Shown: positions 25,859 to 35,979, numbered from the stretch's first letter. The stretch: DNA of 64,000 nt from an uncultured Oscillospiraceae bacterium (GCA_902478785.1 CABSMJ010000002.1:136854-200853); one strand, 5' to 3'. Program-made: numbers and translations. Notes: generated by a model from the letters alone, not told the origin.

Positions 25859-25937
25859 GATAAATTGTTTTTGCCTGAACAGGAGGCCTTGCCTCCTTCA
25901 AATTATCGCCGAGACCGGCAGAATGGAAGATGTAATT

Positions 25938-26171
25938 ATGATGCTTTATCCCGCTATGAACAAACTGACCTCTCACGTGCCTAATCGCTATATGCTGGTG
26001 AATGTGGTGGCCCGCCGGGCCCGCCAGCTGGCAGAGGAGGCCGAGCAGGCCGGTGAGCACCTGAGCGAAAAGCCGGTGACCCTGGCCATCAACGAGGTGG
26101 CTGAGGGCAAGCTGGATTCCACCCAGATGGACACCACCATCGAAGAGGATGTGGTGGAGCCGGAGGAATAA
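25938..26171 (+). CDS. rpoZ: DNA-directed RNA polymerase subunit omega
   Basis: Omega helps assemble and stabilise RNA polymerase. The protein of about 77 residues begins MMLYPAMNKL and contains NRYMLVNVVARRARQLAEE, the conserved omega helix, then an acidic C-terminal tail. Several in-frame ATGs exist (25923, 25938, 25941); 25938 is chosen because GGAAG lies about 8 bases upstream and the family starts near MLYP. It follows gmk by 79 bases; a small GGAGGC/GCCTCC hairpin lies in that gap. In Bacillus coaBC separates rpoZ and priA, but it is absent here. Confidence 0.9.
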   Translation: MMLYPAMNKLTSHVPNRYMLVNVVARRARQLAEEAEQAGEHLSEKPVTLAINEVAEGKLDSTQMDTTIEEDVVEPEE

Positions 26172-26201
26172 GTCCCACCAGTGCGGGAAAGGAGCTGCCC
26201 C

Positions 26202-28661
26202 ATGGAGACCGTGAACGTTGCCAAGGTCGCGGTCAGTGCCGCTCCCTACGCCATTGACAAGCCCTATGATTACGCCATCCCCACGCCCTTGCTGGAACAG
26301 GTGGTGCCGGGTGTCCGCGTCACCGTCCCCTTTGGACGGGGCAACAAGGGCTGTGAAGGTGTGGTGCTGGCAGTGGTGCCGGGCAGTAAGACGCCGGCAT
26401 TGAAGCTGGTGACAGCGGTGCTGGACCAGGAGCCGGTGCTGGCGCAGCAGGATATCGATCTGGCCCTCTGGATGCGAAGCCGATATTTCTGCACCATGTA
26501 TGAGGCGGTCCGGGCCATTTTGCCCGCCGGACTGTGGTATCGCCTGCGGGAGATGTGGCGTGTGGCTGACGGCGTGGACCGCTCCGCCGCCTATGAAAAG
26601 GCCGGACGCAGCACAGCCCGCTGCGCAGTGTTGGACTGCCTCTTTGCCCATGGGGGACAGACGGATCTGGAGACGCTCAAGGACGCCTGCGGCGACCGGG
26701 TGAGCGCTTCCTTGCAGGAGCTGAAAGAGCAGGGCGTGCTCTGCTGCGAAACCGACGCCAAGCGCCGCATCGGCGACAAGACCCGCCGAATGGTGGAGCT
26801 GGCTGTGCCAGCGGAGGAGGCCATGGCGCTGGCGGAGAAACGGCGCAAGTCTGCACCCATGCAGTATGAAGTGGTGCGGCTGCTGTGCACCGTGGGCCGG
26901 GCCTCTGCCGCGGATCTGTGCTATTTCACCGGTGCCTCTCACCAGACCCTCAAAGCGTTGGAACGGGCGGAGCTGGTGACCTTTTCCGAAGAAGAGGAGC
27001 TGCGGGTGCCGCTGGAGGCATCAGAGCAGACGGGGGCGCCCATCACCCTCAACGTCGAGCAGCAGGCGGCCTTTGATGGCATCCTGGCACTGAGTAAAAC
27101 CGGGAAGCCGGAGGCGGCGCTGCTCCAGGGCGTCACCGGCAGCGGAAAAACTCTGGTTTATATCCGCCTGGTCCAGGAGATACTGGAACAGGGAAGGACC
27201 GCCATGGTACTGGTGCCGGAGATCGTGCTGACCCCCCAGATGATGGCCCGCTTTTCCTCCTACTTCGGACGTCGGGTGGCCATGCTCCACAGCTCCCTGA
27301 AAGTCTCCGAGCGCTATGACCAGTGGAAGCGCATCCGCCGTGGGGAGGTGGACGTGGTGCTGGGCACCCGGTCCGCCATCTTCGCCCCGCTGCGCCGTCT
27401 GGGCCTCATCGTGCTGGACGAGGAGCAGGAGGGAAGCTACCAGTCGGAAAATCCGCCCCGCTATCATACCCGGGACGTGGCCAAGTTCCGCTGCGGTCAG
27501 GAGGGCGCCGTACTGGTATTGGGTTCCGCTACTCCTTCCATTGAAAGTGCCTATGCCGCCCGGCAGGGAAGCTACCAGTTCTTCCTGCTGCGCAGGCGCT
27601 ACAATGAAAAGAAGCTGCCCCAGGTCACCATCGCGGACCTGCGGCAGGAGGTGCGGCAGGGCAACGCCGGCACCATCAGCGGATCGCTGCGGCAGGAGCT
27701 GGAGCAAAATCTTGCCGCTGGAGAGCAGAGCATTCTCTTTCTCAACCGGCGGGGCAACAGCCGCTACGTGCTCTGTGGTGAGTGCGGCTGGGTGCCGGAG
27801 TGTCCCAGATGCAGCGTACCTCTGACCTACCACTCCGCCAATGGGCGCTTGATGTGCCACTACTGCGGCCACTCCGAGCGGGTCTATGATACCTGCCCCC
27901 AGTGCGGCGGCTGGATGAAGCATGTGGGCACCGGCACGCAGAAGGTGGAGGAGGAGCTGGAGGAGCTCTTTCCCGGAACGCAGGTGCTGCGGCTGGATGC
28001 CGACACCGCCTCCGGCGGCCATGAAAAGCTGCTGCGCCGGTTCCAAAAGGAGAAGATCCCCATTTTGCTTGGCACCCAGATGGTGACCAAGGGATTGGAT
28101 TTTGAAAATGTGACGTTGGTGGGGGTCCTGGCAGCGGACCTCTCGCTGTATGTAGACAATTATCGGGCCGCGGAGCGGACCTTCAGTTTGCTGACCCAGG
28201 TGGTGGGCCGGGCCGGCCGGGGCGAAAAATCCGGACGGGCTGTGATTCAGACCTACACGCCGGAAAACGAAGTGATTCAGGCCGCCGCCCGACAGGACTA
28301 TGAGGCCTTTTATGAAAGTGAGCTGCATCTGCGGAAGCTGCGCCGGTATCCGCCCTTTGCGGACCTGTTCACCTTTACAGTGACCGGGCCGGAGGAGGCG
28401 GCGGTGCTGCGGGGCTGCATGGCCCTGCGGGAGGCGCTGTATCAGGCGGCTCAGTCCCCGGAGCTCAAGGAGACCCATCCAGAGGTCCTGGGCCCAGCCC
28501 CTGCGGCTGTGGTGAAGGTGGACAACCGCTATCGCTACCACTGTATTTTGGTGGGCCGCAATGACCGGGCCACCAGAGGGTGGGTATCCTGGATTCTCAA
28601 GAACTTTCGCCGGGAAAACCGGCATATCAATCTGTTTGTGGACTGCAATGCAGCGGAATAA
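26202..28661 (+). CDS. priA: Primosomal protein N' (replication restart helicase PriA)
   Basis: PriA reloads the replisome at stalled forks. The 819-residue length is typical. The N-terminal DNA-binding region starts with VAKVAVSAAPYAIDKPYDYA. The helicase core has Walker A GVTGSGKT near residue 310 and the DEEQEGSY box, and between helicase motifs a zinc-binding insert has CGECGWVPECPRC then CHYCGHSERVYDTCPQCGG. ATG 26202 has AAAGGAG 7 bases upstream. def follows 13 bases later. Confidence 0.96.
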   Translation: METVNVAKVAVSAAPYAIDKPYDYAIPTPLLEQVVPGVRVTVPFGRGNKGCEGVVLAVVPGSKTPALKLVTAVLDQEPVLAQQDIDLALWMRSRYFCTMYEAVRAILPAGLWYRLREMWRVADGVDRSAAYEKAGRSTARCAVLDCLFAHGGQTDLETLKDACGDRVSASLQELKEQGVLCCETDAKRRIGDKTRRMVELAVPAEEAMALAEKRRKSAPMQYEVVRLLCTVGRASAADLCYFTGASHQTLKALERAELVTFSEEEELRVPLEASEQTGAPITLNVEQQAAFDGILALSKTGKPEAALLQGVTGSGKTLVYIRLVQEILEQGRTAMVLVPEIVLTPQMMARFSSYFGRRVAMLHSSLKVSERYDQWKRIRRGEVDVVLGTRSAIFAPLRRLGLIVLDEEQEGSYQSENPPRYHTRDVAKFRCGQEGAVLVLGSATPSIESAYAARQGSYQFFLLRRRYNEKKLPQVTIADLRQEVRQGNAGTISGSLRQELEQNLAAGEQSILFLNRRGNSRYVLCGECGWVPECPRCSVPLTYHSANGRLMCHYCGHSERVYDTCPQCGGWMKHVGTGTQKVEEELEELFPGTQVLRLDADTASGGHEKLLRRFQKEKIPILLGTQMVTKGLDFENVTLVGVLAADLSLYVDNYRAAERTFSLLTQVVGRAGRGEKSGRAVIQTYTPENEVIQAAARQDYEAFYESELHLRKLRRYPPFADLFTFTVTGPEEAAVLRGCMALREALYQAAQSPELKETHPEVLGPAPAAVVKVDNRYRYHCILVGRNDRATRGWVSWILKNFRRENRHINLFVDCNAAE

Positions 28662-28674
28662 GGAGTGAAGCAAC

Positions 28675-29172
28675 ATGGCTTTAAGACGAATCGTGGAACA
28701 GGGAGACGAGTGTCTGGAAAAGGTTTGTCGTCCGGTGAAGGACTTCAATGACCGCCTGCACACCCTCCTGGACGATATGGCGGAGACCCTGAGGGAGGCC
28801 AACGGCGCAGGCCTGGCGGCGCCTCAGGTGGGCGTGCTGCGCCGGGTGTGCATCGTCATCGATGAAAATGATAAGATCATTGAGCTCATCAACCCGGTCA
28901 TCGTCTCCCAGGAGGGAGAGCAGACCGGTTTGGAGGGCTGCCTCAGCGTGCCTGGCAAGTGGGGTGTGGTCACCCGGCCCAACCGGGTGAAGGTTCAGGC
29001 CCAGGACCGCAACGGCGTTCTCTTTGTCCGGGAGGGCGAGGGATTGACGGCCCGTGCTTTCTGCCATGAGATTGAGCATCTGGACGGCCACCTGTTCGTG
29101 GAGCACGTGGACCACTTCCTCAGCGAGCAGGAGCTGGAGGAATACCTGGAAAAGGAAGGACAGGACGCATGA
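28675..29172 (+). CDS. def: Peptide deformylase
   Basis: Def removes the formyl group from new proteins. The 165-residue protein has the three motifs: GAGLAAPQVG, EGCLSVP with the metal-binding Cys, and HEIEHLDG with two metal His and the catalytic Glu. It overlaps fmt by 4 bp, coupling formylation and deformylation. GGAGTG lies upstream of the ATG. Confidence 0.97.
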   Translation: MALRRIVEQGDECLEKVCRPVKDFNDRLHTLLDDMAETLREANGAGLAAPQVGVLRRVCIVIDENDKIIELINPVIVSQEGEQTGLEGCLSVPGKWGVVTRPNRVKVQAQDRNGVLFVREGEGLTARAFCHEIEHLDGHLFVEHVDHFLSEQELEEYLEKEGQDA

Positions 29173-30098
29173 GGATCTTATTCATGGGAACGCCGGAGTT
29201 CGCCGTGGCGTCCCTGCGGCGGATTGTGGCAGACGGCCATGAGATCTGCGGTGTATTCACCCAGCCGGACAAGCCCAAAAACCGGGGACATAAGCTGATG
29301 TTCTCACCTGTGAAGGAATATGCCTTAACAGAAAATATCCCGGTTTATCAGCCTTTGAAGGCCCGGGATGGCGAGGCCATGGCCCTGGTGGAGTCCTTGG
29401 CACCGGAGCTCATTGTGGTGGCGGCCTATGGCAAGATCCTGCCGGAGGAGCTGCTGAACTATCCCAAGTACGGCTCCATCAATGTCCACTCCTCCTTGCT
29501 GCCCAAGTACCGGGGAGCGGCTCCCATCAACTGGGCCATCCTCAACGGGGAGACGGAGACCGGCGTGTCCATCATGTATATGGCCAAAGACCTGGACGCC
29601 GGCGATGTGATCCGGCAGGCGGTCACTCCCATCGGGGATGACGAGGACGCCCAAGCTCTGACGGCCCGCCTGGCAGATCTGGGTGCAGAGACCCTCTCTC
29701 AGGTGATCCGCGATATGGAGGCGGGGAAGGTTTCCCGCACGCCTCAGGACCACAGTGCCCAGACCTATGCACCCATGCTCAGTAAGGAGCTCTCTGCCGT
29801 GGATTGGAGCCGCAGCGCCCACGCCATCCACTGTCAGATCCGGGGCCTGATTCCCTGGCCCTGTGCCTCTACGGATATCATCTCTGGACAGCCCATGAAG
29901 CTCTTTGCCGCCAAGGAGACAGGGGAGGAGACCACTGCCGCTCCCGGCCGGGTGATCCGAGCTGATAAGCGGGGAATCTGCGTGGCCTGCGGCGATGGGA
30001 AAGTGCTGTGCCTGACAGAGCTTCAGGCCCCCGGCGGCAAGCGCATGAGCGCCGCCAGCTATCTGGCCGGACATCCTATTTCACTTGGAGATGAGTAA
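29169..30098 (+). CDS. fmt: Methionyl-tRNA formyltransferase
   Basis: Fmt formylates initiator Met-tRNA using 10-formyl-THF. The 309-residue protein starts MRILFMGTPEFAV, and carries the VVAAYGKILP and SINVHSSLLPKYRGAAPI motifs of the formyl-transfer site, then a C-terminal OB-like domain. It overlaps def (ATGA). The zinc metalloprotease gene starts 5 bases later. Confidence 0.97.
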   Translation: MRILFMGTPEFAVASLRRIVADGHEICGVFTQPDKPKNRGHKLMFSPVKEYALTENIPVYQPLKARDGEAMALVESLAPELIVVAAYGKILPEELLNYPKYGSINVHSSLLPKYRGAAPINWAILNGETETGVSIMYMAKDLDAGDVIRQAVTPIGDDEDAQALTARLADLGAETLSQVIRDMEAGKVSRTPQDHSAQTYAPMLSKELSAVDWSRSAHAIHCQIRGLIPWPCASTDIISGQPMKLFAAKETGEETTAAPGRVIRADKRGICVACGDGKVLCLTELQAPGGKRMSAASYLAGHPISLGDE

Positions 30099-30103
30099 AG
30101 CGA

Positions 30104-30838
30104 ATGAATCGTGACTATGCCTATTTCCTGGCCAATAACCTCTATTGGGTGGCTTTGATTCCGGTGCTGCTGCTGTCTCTGTGGGCCCAGGCCCAGGTCT
30201 CCGGCAGCTTTCGGAGGTATAGCGCCCAAAATAACCGCCGGCACCTCACCGGTGCTCAGGCGGCGGAGGCAGTGCTCCGGGCCCACGGTGTAATGGACGT
30301 AGCCGTACGCTGCGTGCGGGGCACCCTGACGGACCACTACGATCCTCGGGACAACACCATTTACCTGTCCGAGGCGGTCTACGGTGCGCCCACTATCGCA
30401 GCGGTGGGTGTGGCGGCCCATGAGGCAGGCCACGCGGTGCAGTATGCGGAAGGGTATGGCCCTGTGCGGCTGCGCTCCGCCATTATTCCCGTTACCCAGT
30501 TTGGCTCTCGTTTCTCCTTTATTTTGCTGTTTCTGGGGCTGATTTTGTACAATCAGGCCTTTTTCGGTATTGGTATTGCCCTCTTTGCCCTGACCACGAT
30601 CTTTCAGTTGGTGACCTTGCCGGTGGAGTTCAATGCCTCTCACCGGGCCATGGAGACCATTGAAGGTACGGGACTTTTAGACGAAGACGAGCAACAGGGG
30701 GCCCGCAAGGTACTGCGGGCGGCCGCTCTGACCTATGTGGCGGCGCTGCTGATGTCCCTGCTGCAGTTGCTGCGGTATCTGCTTATTTTCTTTGCCAGAG
30801 GCGGCGGAGATGGCCGCAGAGGCGGAGGGCGTCAATGA
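30104..30838 (+). CDS. Zinc metallopeptidase, YugP family
   Basis: A 244-residue membrane protein with the HEAGHA zinc motif (about residues 106-111), an N-terminal membrane segment (about 11-30) and C-terminal hydrophobic segments (about 134-165 and 207-228). This is the YugP (neutral zinc metallopeptidase, DUF1454-like) family, often found between fmt and rsmB in Clostridia. The substrate is unknown. It overlaps rsmB by 4 bp. Confidence 0.9.
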   Translation: MNRDYAYFLANNLYWVALIPVLLLSLWAQAQVSGSFRRYSAQNNRRHLTGAQAAEAVLRAHGVMDVAVRCVRGTLTDHYDPRDNTIYLSEAVYGAPTIAAVGVAAHEAGHAVQYAEGYGPVRLRSAIIPVTQFGSRFSFILLFLGLILYNQAFFGIGIALFALTTIFQLVTLPVEFNASHRAMETIEGTGLLDEDEQQGARKVLRAAALTYVAALLMSLLQLLRYLLIFFARGGGDGRRGGGRQ

Positions 30839-32160
30839 GCACCGCTGCGCGGGAGACCGCGCTGCGGGTGCTGGTCTCCTGCCGTAAGGGCGGTGCCTGG
30901 GCGGACGGCGCGCTGAAAACCGCCATTGCCAAGGACCGCCTCACCGGCGCCGATGCGGCCCTGGCCACCCGGCTGGTCTACGGCGTGGTGCAGAACCGGG
31001 CGTGGCTGGATTTCCGGCTGGGGGAGTTCTGCTCTCAGAAGGTGGAGAAGCTGGAACCTGTGCTGCTGGATATCCTGCGCCTGGGTGCCTATCAGATCCT
31101 GTTTCTGGACCGGGTGCCGGACAGCGCCGCCGTCAATGAGGCGGTAAACCAGGCCAAGGCCCACAGGATGGCCCGGGCGTCAGGACTGGTCAACGCGGTG
31201 CTGCGGAAGCTCTCCACCCACAAGGACCAGCCGCCTCGCCTGCCGGAAAATCCGGCAGACCGTCTGAGCCTCCTGTACAGCCACCCCCGGTGGTTGACAG
31301 AGCGGCTGCTGGAGCTGGTGGGGGAGGAGGAGACCGAGGCCTTCCTGCGGGAGGACAACGGCACCCCGCCGGTGTATGTGCAGACCAATCCCCTGCGGAC
31401 CACGGCCCAGGCGCTGGCGGAGGAGCTCTCCGCTGCCGGGGTGACAGTGGTGCCCCATCCCTGGCTGCCTGGCTGTCTCCAGCTCTCCAGCACCGGAGAT
31501 CTGACGGCGCTGCCTGCCTTTCAGGAGGGCCGGATGCTGGTCCAGGACCCGGCGGCCCATCTGGCGGTGCTTGCCGCCGCGCCCCATCCCGGCGACCGGG
31601 TGATCGACACCTGTGCCGCCCCAGGCGGCAAGTCCTTTGCCGCCGCCATGGAGATGGAGGGACGGGGAGAGATCCTCTCCTGCGATCTCCATGCCCACAA
31701 GCTTCGCCTCATTGAGGCGGGGGCGGCCCGTCTGGGCATCTCCTGCATCCGCACCCTTCTGGCCGACGGACGGGTGGAGCGGCCGGAGCTGCTGGAAAGC
31801 GCGGATGTGGTGATCGTGGATGCGCCCTGCTCCGGTTTGGGCATCATCCGCAAAAAGCCGGACATCCGGCAGAAGAAAGCCCAAGAGCTTCGGGGATTGC
31901 CTCAGATCCAGCGGGACATCCTGGCCAACGCGGCCAAGTATGTCCGGCCCGGCGGGACCCTGCTCTACTCCACCTGCACCATTTTGCCGGAGGAGAATGA
32001 AGGGGTCACAGACGCTTTTCTGGACTCACACCCGGACTTTTCCCGGGAAAACTTTACTCTGCCCCATTTTGGCCAGGTGGCGGAACAGCTCACCTTCTGG
32101 CCTCAGCGCCACGGCACAGATGGCTTTTATGTGTGCCGGATGAAAAGGAAGATGCTATGA
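30835..32160 (+). CDS. rsmB: 16S rRNA m5C967 methyltransferase RsmB
   Basis: RsmB methylates C967 of 16S rRNA. The 441-residue protein has an N-terminal NusB-like RNA-binding domain (about residues 1-135) and a SAM methyltransferase domain with DTCAAPGGKS near residue 259. The catalytic cysteines lie in DAPCSGLGIIRKKPDI and YSTCTILPEENEG. It overlaps rlmN by 4 bp and the peptidase gene upstream by 4 bp. Confidence 0.96.
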   Translation: MSTAARETALRVLVSCRKGGAWADGALKTAIAKDRLTGADAALATRLVYGVVQNRAWLDFRLGEFCSQKVEKLEPVLLDILRLGAYQILFLDRVPDSAAVNEAVNQAKAHRMARASGLVNAVLRKLSTHKDQPPRLPENPADRLSLLYSHPRWLTERLLELVGEEETEAFLREDNGTPPVYVQTNPLRTTAQALAEELSAAGVTVVPHPWLPGCLQLSSTGDLTALPAFQEGRMLVQDPAAHLAVLAAAPHPGDRVIDTCAAPGGKSFAAAMEMEGRGEILSCDLHAHKLRLIEAGAARLGISCIRTLLADGRVERPELLESADVVIVDAPCSGLGIIRKKPDIRQKKAQELRGLPQIQRDILANAAKYVRPGGTLLYSTCTILPEENEGVTDAFLDSHPDFSRENFTLPHFGQVAEQLTFWPQRHGTDGFYVCRMKRKML

Positions 32161-33191
32161 CCGACATACGCAGTTTGACTAAGGAGGAAATCACCGCCGC
32201 ACTTCGGGAAATGGGAGAGCCGGCGTTCCGGGGCGGTCAGGTCTTTACTTGGCTGCACCGCGGGGTGTCCTCCTTTGATGAGATGACCAATTTGTCCAAG
32301 CAGCTGCGGGAGCGGCTGGCGGCCCGGTTTGCCCTGGAGACGCCGCAGGTGGCCCGCAAGCAGGTATCCCAGCAGGATGGCACCATCAAGTACTTATGGG
32401 AACTCTCCGATGGCAACTGTATCGAATCCGTTTTGATGCAGTATCACCACGGCAACACCATCTGCATCTCCTCCCAGGTGGGATGCCGCATGGGCTGCGC
32501 CTTCTGTGCCTCCACCATCGCCGGCAAGGTCCGGGATCTGACGCCGGGAGAGATGCTGGATCAGGTGATCTTCTCCCAAAAGGACTCGGGGCTCCCCATC
32601 TCCAATATCGTACTGATGGGCATCGGCGAGCCTATGGACAATCTGGATAATGTACTGCGGTTTTTGGAGTTGGTGAACCATCCCGACGGATTGAACATCG
32701 GGATGCGGCACATCTCCCTGTCCACCTGCGGCGTGATTCCTGGCATTGACCGTCTGGCGGACCTGGGACTGCAGCTGACGCTGTCCGTCTCTCTCCACGC
32801 GCCGGACAGTGAGACCCGCTCCCGGATCATGCCGGTGAACCGAGCCTATGATGTGGAGAAGCTGTTTGAGGCCTGCCACCGGTACTTTCAAAAGACCGGG
32901 CGGCGGATTTCCTTTGAGTACGCCATGATCGACGGAGTCAACGACCACGATTGGCAGGCGGACCTGATCGCCCGGAAGCTCCATGGGATGCCGGGCCATG
33001 TGAATCTCATTCCCCTCAACGACGTGGTGGAAAGCCCCCTGAAGCCCAGCCGCCGTGTGGCGGCGTTCCAGCGCCGGCTGGAATCCCACGGCATCACCGC
33101 CACGGTGCGGCGGAGCCTGGGAGGAGATATCGACGCCTCCTGCGGACAGCTCCGCCGGAAGGCCATGATGGAAGGGAAGACCTCAGACTGA
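32157..33191 (+). CDS. rlmN: 23S rRNA/tRNA adenine C2-methyltransferase RlmN
   Basis: RlmN is a radical-SAM enzyme that methylates A2503 of 23S rRNA and A37 of some tRNAs. The 344-residue protein has the cluster motif CRMGCAFCAST (CxxxCxxC), the GIGEPMDN SAM motif, and a C-terminal Cys in DIDASCGQLR used in the methyl-transfer adduct. ATG 32157 overlaps the rsmB stop; the longer reading from 32133 falls inside rsmB. Confidence 0.97.
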   Translation: MTDIRSLTKEEITAALREMGEPAFRGGQVFTWLHRGVSSFDEMTNLSKQLRERLAARFALETPQVARKQVSQQDGTIKYLWELSDGNCIESVLMQYHHGNTICISSQVGCRMGCAFCASTIAGKVRDLTPGEMLDQVIFSQKDSGLPISNIVLMGIGEPMDNLDNVLRFLELVNHPDGLNIGMRHISLSTCGVIPGIDRLADLGLQLTLSVSLHAPDSETRSRIMPVNRAYDVEKLFEACHRYFQKTGRRISFEYAMIDGVNDHDWQADLIARKLHGMPGHVNLIPLNDVVESPLKPSRRVAAFQRRLESHGITATVRRSLGGDIDASCGQLRRKAMMEGKTSD

Positions 33192-33275
33192 TTCAGCGCG
33201 TGCCACGCCGACGGCAGTGCGAGGATGGCGGCCTGTACCGCCATCTTTGCGCCAGCGCAGCGAAAGGAAGGATAG

Positions 33276-34010
33276 ATGATGAAAGCATGGGGTGTCACCG
33301 ACACCGGACTTGTCCGAAAGGAGAACCAGGATGCCTATGCAGTGTGCCAGGCAGATGCGGCAACGGTCTGCGTGGTCTGTGACGGCATGGGCGGCGTCAG
33401 CGGCGGAAAGCTGGCCAGCAGCATAGCTGTCAGGACTTACAGCGAGGAGCTGCTTCGGGTCCTGCGGCCTCACATGACGCCGGAGCAGCTGCGGGAGGCA
33501 TCCTCCTATGCCGTTTCCCTGGCCAATGAGGCGGTGCGGACTCGAGCCGCCACCGAGGACGGGTGTCAGAATATGGGCACCACGCTGGTCTCCGCCATCA
33601 GCTATGACGGCGGCGTGGTGGTCAGCAACGTGGGCGACAGCCGGGCCTATCACATCAGCCCTGATGGCATCACTCGGATCACCCGGGACCACTCCCTGGT
33701 GGAGAACATGGTGGAGCGAGGCGATATCACGGAGGAGGAAGCCCGCCGCCATCCCAATAAGAACCTCATCACCCGCGCCTTGGGTCCGGATGAGAACGCC
33801 GACTGCGACGGTTTTATCTGTCCCCTGAAAAAGGGCGACTTTGTTCTGCTCTGCTCCGATGGTCTGGTGGACACTGTGACCGACCAGGAGATGCTCTATG
33901 AGGTCATCCACGGCGGTGAGCTGGACACCTGTCTGGACCGTTTGATGGAGATCGCCAAGAGCCGCGGTGCGGCAGACAACGTGACCGTTGTCCTGATGCA
34001 GAACAACTGA
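33276..34010 (+). CDS. stp: Stp1-type PP2C serine/threonine phosphatase
   Basis: This phosphatase (PrpC/Stp) reverses phosphorylation by PrkC encoded just downstream. The 244-residue PPM domain shows DTGLVRKENQDAY, CDGMGGVSGG, VGDSRAYHIS, SDGLVD and ADNVTVVL, with metal-binding Asp residues intact. A second ATG at 33279 could be used; AAAGGAAGG lies about 7-10 bases upstream. It is separated from rlmN by 84 bases and from prkC by 16. Confidence 0.96.
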   Translation: MMKAWGVTDTGLVRKENQDAYAVCQADAATVCVVCDGMGGVSGGKLASSIAVRTYSEELLRVLRPHMTPEQLREASSYAVSLANEAVRTRAATEDGCQNMGTTLVSAISYDGGVVVSNVGDSRAYHISPDGITRITRDHSLVENMVERGDITEEEARRHPNKNLITRALGPDENADCDGFICPLKKGDFVLLCSDGLVDTVTDQEMLYEVIHGGELDTCLDRLMEIAKSRGAADNVTVVLMQNN

Positions 34011-34026
34011 GAAGGGAGGATGCCAC

Positions 34027-35979
34027 ATGGATCCTTATATCGGAAAAATGCTGGATGACCGCTACGAGATTCTCGAGCGCATCGGAACCGGCGGTATGGC
34101 CGTGGTCTACAAGGCCAAGTGTCATCGCCTCAACCGTCTGGTGGCGGTGAAGATCCTGAAGAGCGACCTGGCCCAGGATGCGGACTTCCGCCGCCGTTTT
34201 CACGCCGAATCCAAGGCGGTCGCCATGCTGTCTCATCCCAATATCGTCTCTGTCTATGACGTGTCCCAGAGCGGTGAGACGGAATACATCGTCATGGAGC
34301 TGATCGACGGCATCACGCTCAAGCAGTATATGGAGCGGCGGGGCCAGCTGAACTGGAGAGAGTCTCTCCACTTCATCACTCAGATCATGAAGGGCCTGAG
34401 CCACGCCCACAGCCGTGGCATCGTCCACCGGGACATCAAGCCCCAGAACATCATGGTGCTGCGGGACGGCAGTGTGAAGGTGGCCGACTTTGGCATCGCG
34501 TGTCTGGAGAACTCGGCCCAGACCCTGACCCAGGAGGCACTGGGCTCCGTCCACTATATCTCTCCGGAGCAGGCTCGGGGCGACCGTACTGACGCCCGGT
34601 CCGATATCTACTCTGCCGGCGTGGTGTTCTATGAGATGCTCACCGGTCGGCTGCCCTTTGAGGGGGATTCGGCGGTCTCTGTGGCTATTCAGCATCTGAG
34701 CTCCATTCCGCTGCCGCCTCGGGAGATCAACCCGGATATCCCGCCTCAGCTGGAGCTGATCTGTCTCAAGGCCATGGCTCCTGACATTGAAAAGCGCTAT
34801 CAGTCCGCCGAAGCTATGATCTCCGATTTGGAGACCTTCCGGAAGAATCCGGAGGTGGACCTGGACTACTCCATTGCCGATCTGCAGGACATGGATGTGG
34901 ACGAGCCCACCCGCCATATCCCCACAGCGTCGCACCACCGCAACACGCCCTCCCGGGAACCGGCCAGACGCCACCCGGAACCGGAATATGAAGAGGAGGA
35001 GCATCGGATCAGCAAAAAGACCGGCGTCATCATTGCCGGCGGCATAGTGGCCGCGGCGGTGCTGATCTTCCTGTTGTTCCACTTCATCTTCGGAAGCTTC
35101 CAGAATCCCTCCAATGAAGAGCTGGTAGTACCCAATGTGTTGGGAATGACCATCGAGGATGCTGAGAATATGGAGGAGGTCAAGGGAGTCTTCACCATCA
35201 AGCAGGCCGGTACGGAGTTTAGCAGCGACTATGAGGCCGGTCAGATCATTCGTCAAAGCCCGGAGGGGGATACCACCACCAAGACCCAAACTACCATTGA
35301 AGTCTGGATCAGTGCCGGTGATGTCAGCAGTGAGATGATCGACATGACCAATATGGACTCACGGCTGGCCAGGGATTGGCTGGAGGATCTGGATCTGGAT
35401 TTGAACATTCGGGATGGCGAGGAGTATCAGGAGTACTCCGACGACTATGAGGAGGGCCGTGTCATCCGCACCGATCCTGTAAAGGGCACCATTTTGAAGA
35501 AAGGGGACACCGTCACCCTGTATGTCAGCAAGGGCAAGGAAGAGAAACCTGTGACCCTCATCACCTTCCGGGGCAACATCGACGACGTGTCAAAGACCCT
35601 GGATGAGATGGGACTGAGCATGGGACACGTTACGGAGGAGACCAGCGATGAACCCGCCGGAACAATCCTCAGTCAGAGTCCTGCAGCTGGAACGGAAGTG
35701 CCTGCCGGCACAAAGATCGACTTTGTGGTCAGCAAGGGACCGGATACCTCCACTCCCACAGAGGGCACCGATATTGTCACAGTGGCGCTGCCCAACGACG
35801 GGAGGACCACAGTGAAGGTGACTCTTAAAATGAATGGCTCTACGGTATGGGAAAAAACCGTGAACTGCTCTGACGGTTCCTGCTCTGCGGAGCTGCGGGG
35901 CAGCGGTTCCGGAACGGTGGACATCTATATCGATGACGCCTATGTGGAATCCCGGCAGGTGAATTTTGACAATGGCTAA
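34027..35979 (+). CDS. prkC: PASTA-domain Ser/Thr kinase PrkC (Stk)
   Basis: A 650-residue membrane kinase. The kinase domain (about residues 10-275) has GTGGMAVVYKAK, the catalytic HRDIKPQNIMV and the DFGIA motif. A juxtamembrane Arg/Glu/His-rich stretch precedes one membrane segment (about 334-355). Three PASTA repeats follow outside (from about 367, 434 and 505), then a Ser/Thr-rich linker and an extra C-terminal domain (about 580-650) with a Cys pair CSDGSCSAEL. PASTA domains bind muropeptides or lipid II, and in Bacillus PrkC triggers germination. It overlaps rsgA by 8 bp. Confidence 0.95.
   Translation: MDPYIGKMLDDRYEILERIGTGGMAVVYKAKCHRLNRLVAVKILKSDLAQDADFRRRFHAESKAVAMLSHPNIVSVYDVSQSGETEYIVMELIDGITLKQYMERRGQLNWRESLHFITQIMKGLSHAHSRGIVHRDIKPQNIMVLRDGSVKVADFGIACLENSAQTLTQEALGSVHYISPEQARGDRTDARSDIYSAGVVFYEMLTGRLPFEGDSAVSVAIQHLSSIPLPPREINPDIPPQLELICLKAMAPDIEKRYQSAEAMISDLETFRKNPEVDLDYSIADLQDMDVDEPTRHIPTASHHRNTPSREPARRHPEPEYEEEEHRISKKTGVIIAGGIVAAAVLIFLLFHFIFGSFQNPSNEELVVPNVLGMTIEDAENMEEVKGVFTIKQAGTEFSSDYEAGQIIRQSPEGDTTTKTQTTIEVWISAGDVSSEMIDMTNMDSRLARDWLEDLDLDLNIRDGEEYQEYSDDYEEGRVIRTDPVKGTILKKGDTVTLYVSKGKEEKPVTLITFRGNIDDVSKTLDEMGLSMGHVTEETSDEPAGTILSQSPAAGTEVPAGTKIDFVVSKGPDTSTPTEGTDIVTVALPNDGRTTVKVTLKMNGSTVWEKTVNCSDGSCSAELRGSGSGTVDIYIDDAYVESRQVNFDNG

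Noticed and set aside
27021..28802. 593-codon minus-strand open frame opposite priA and def
   Set aside because: Shadow frame; priA motifs (Walker A, zinc cysteines) prove the plus strand is coding.
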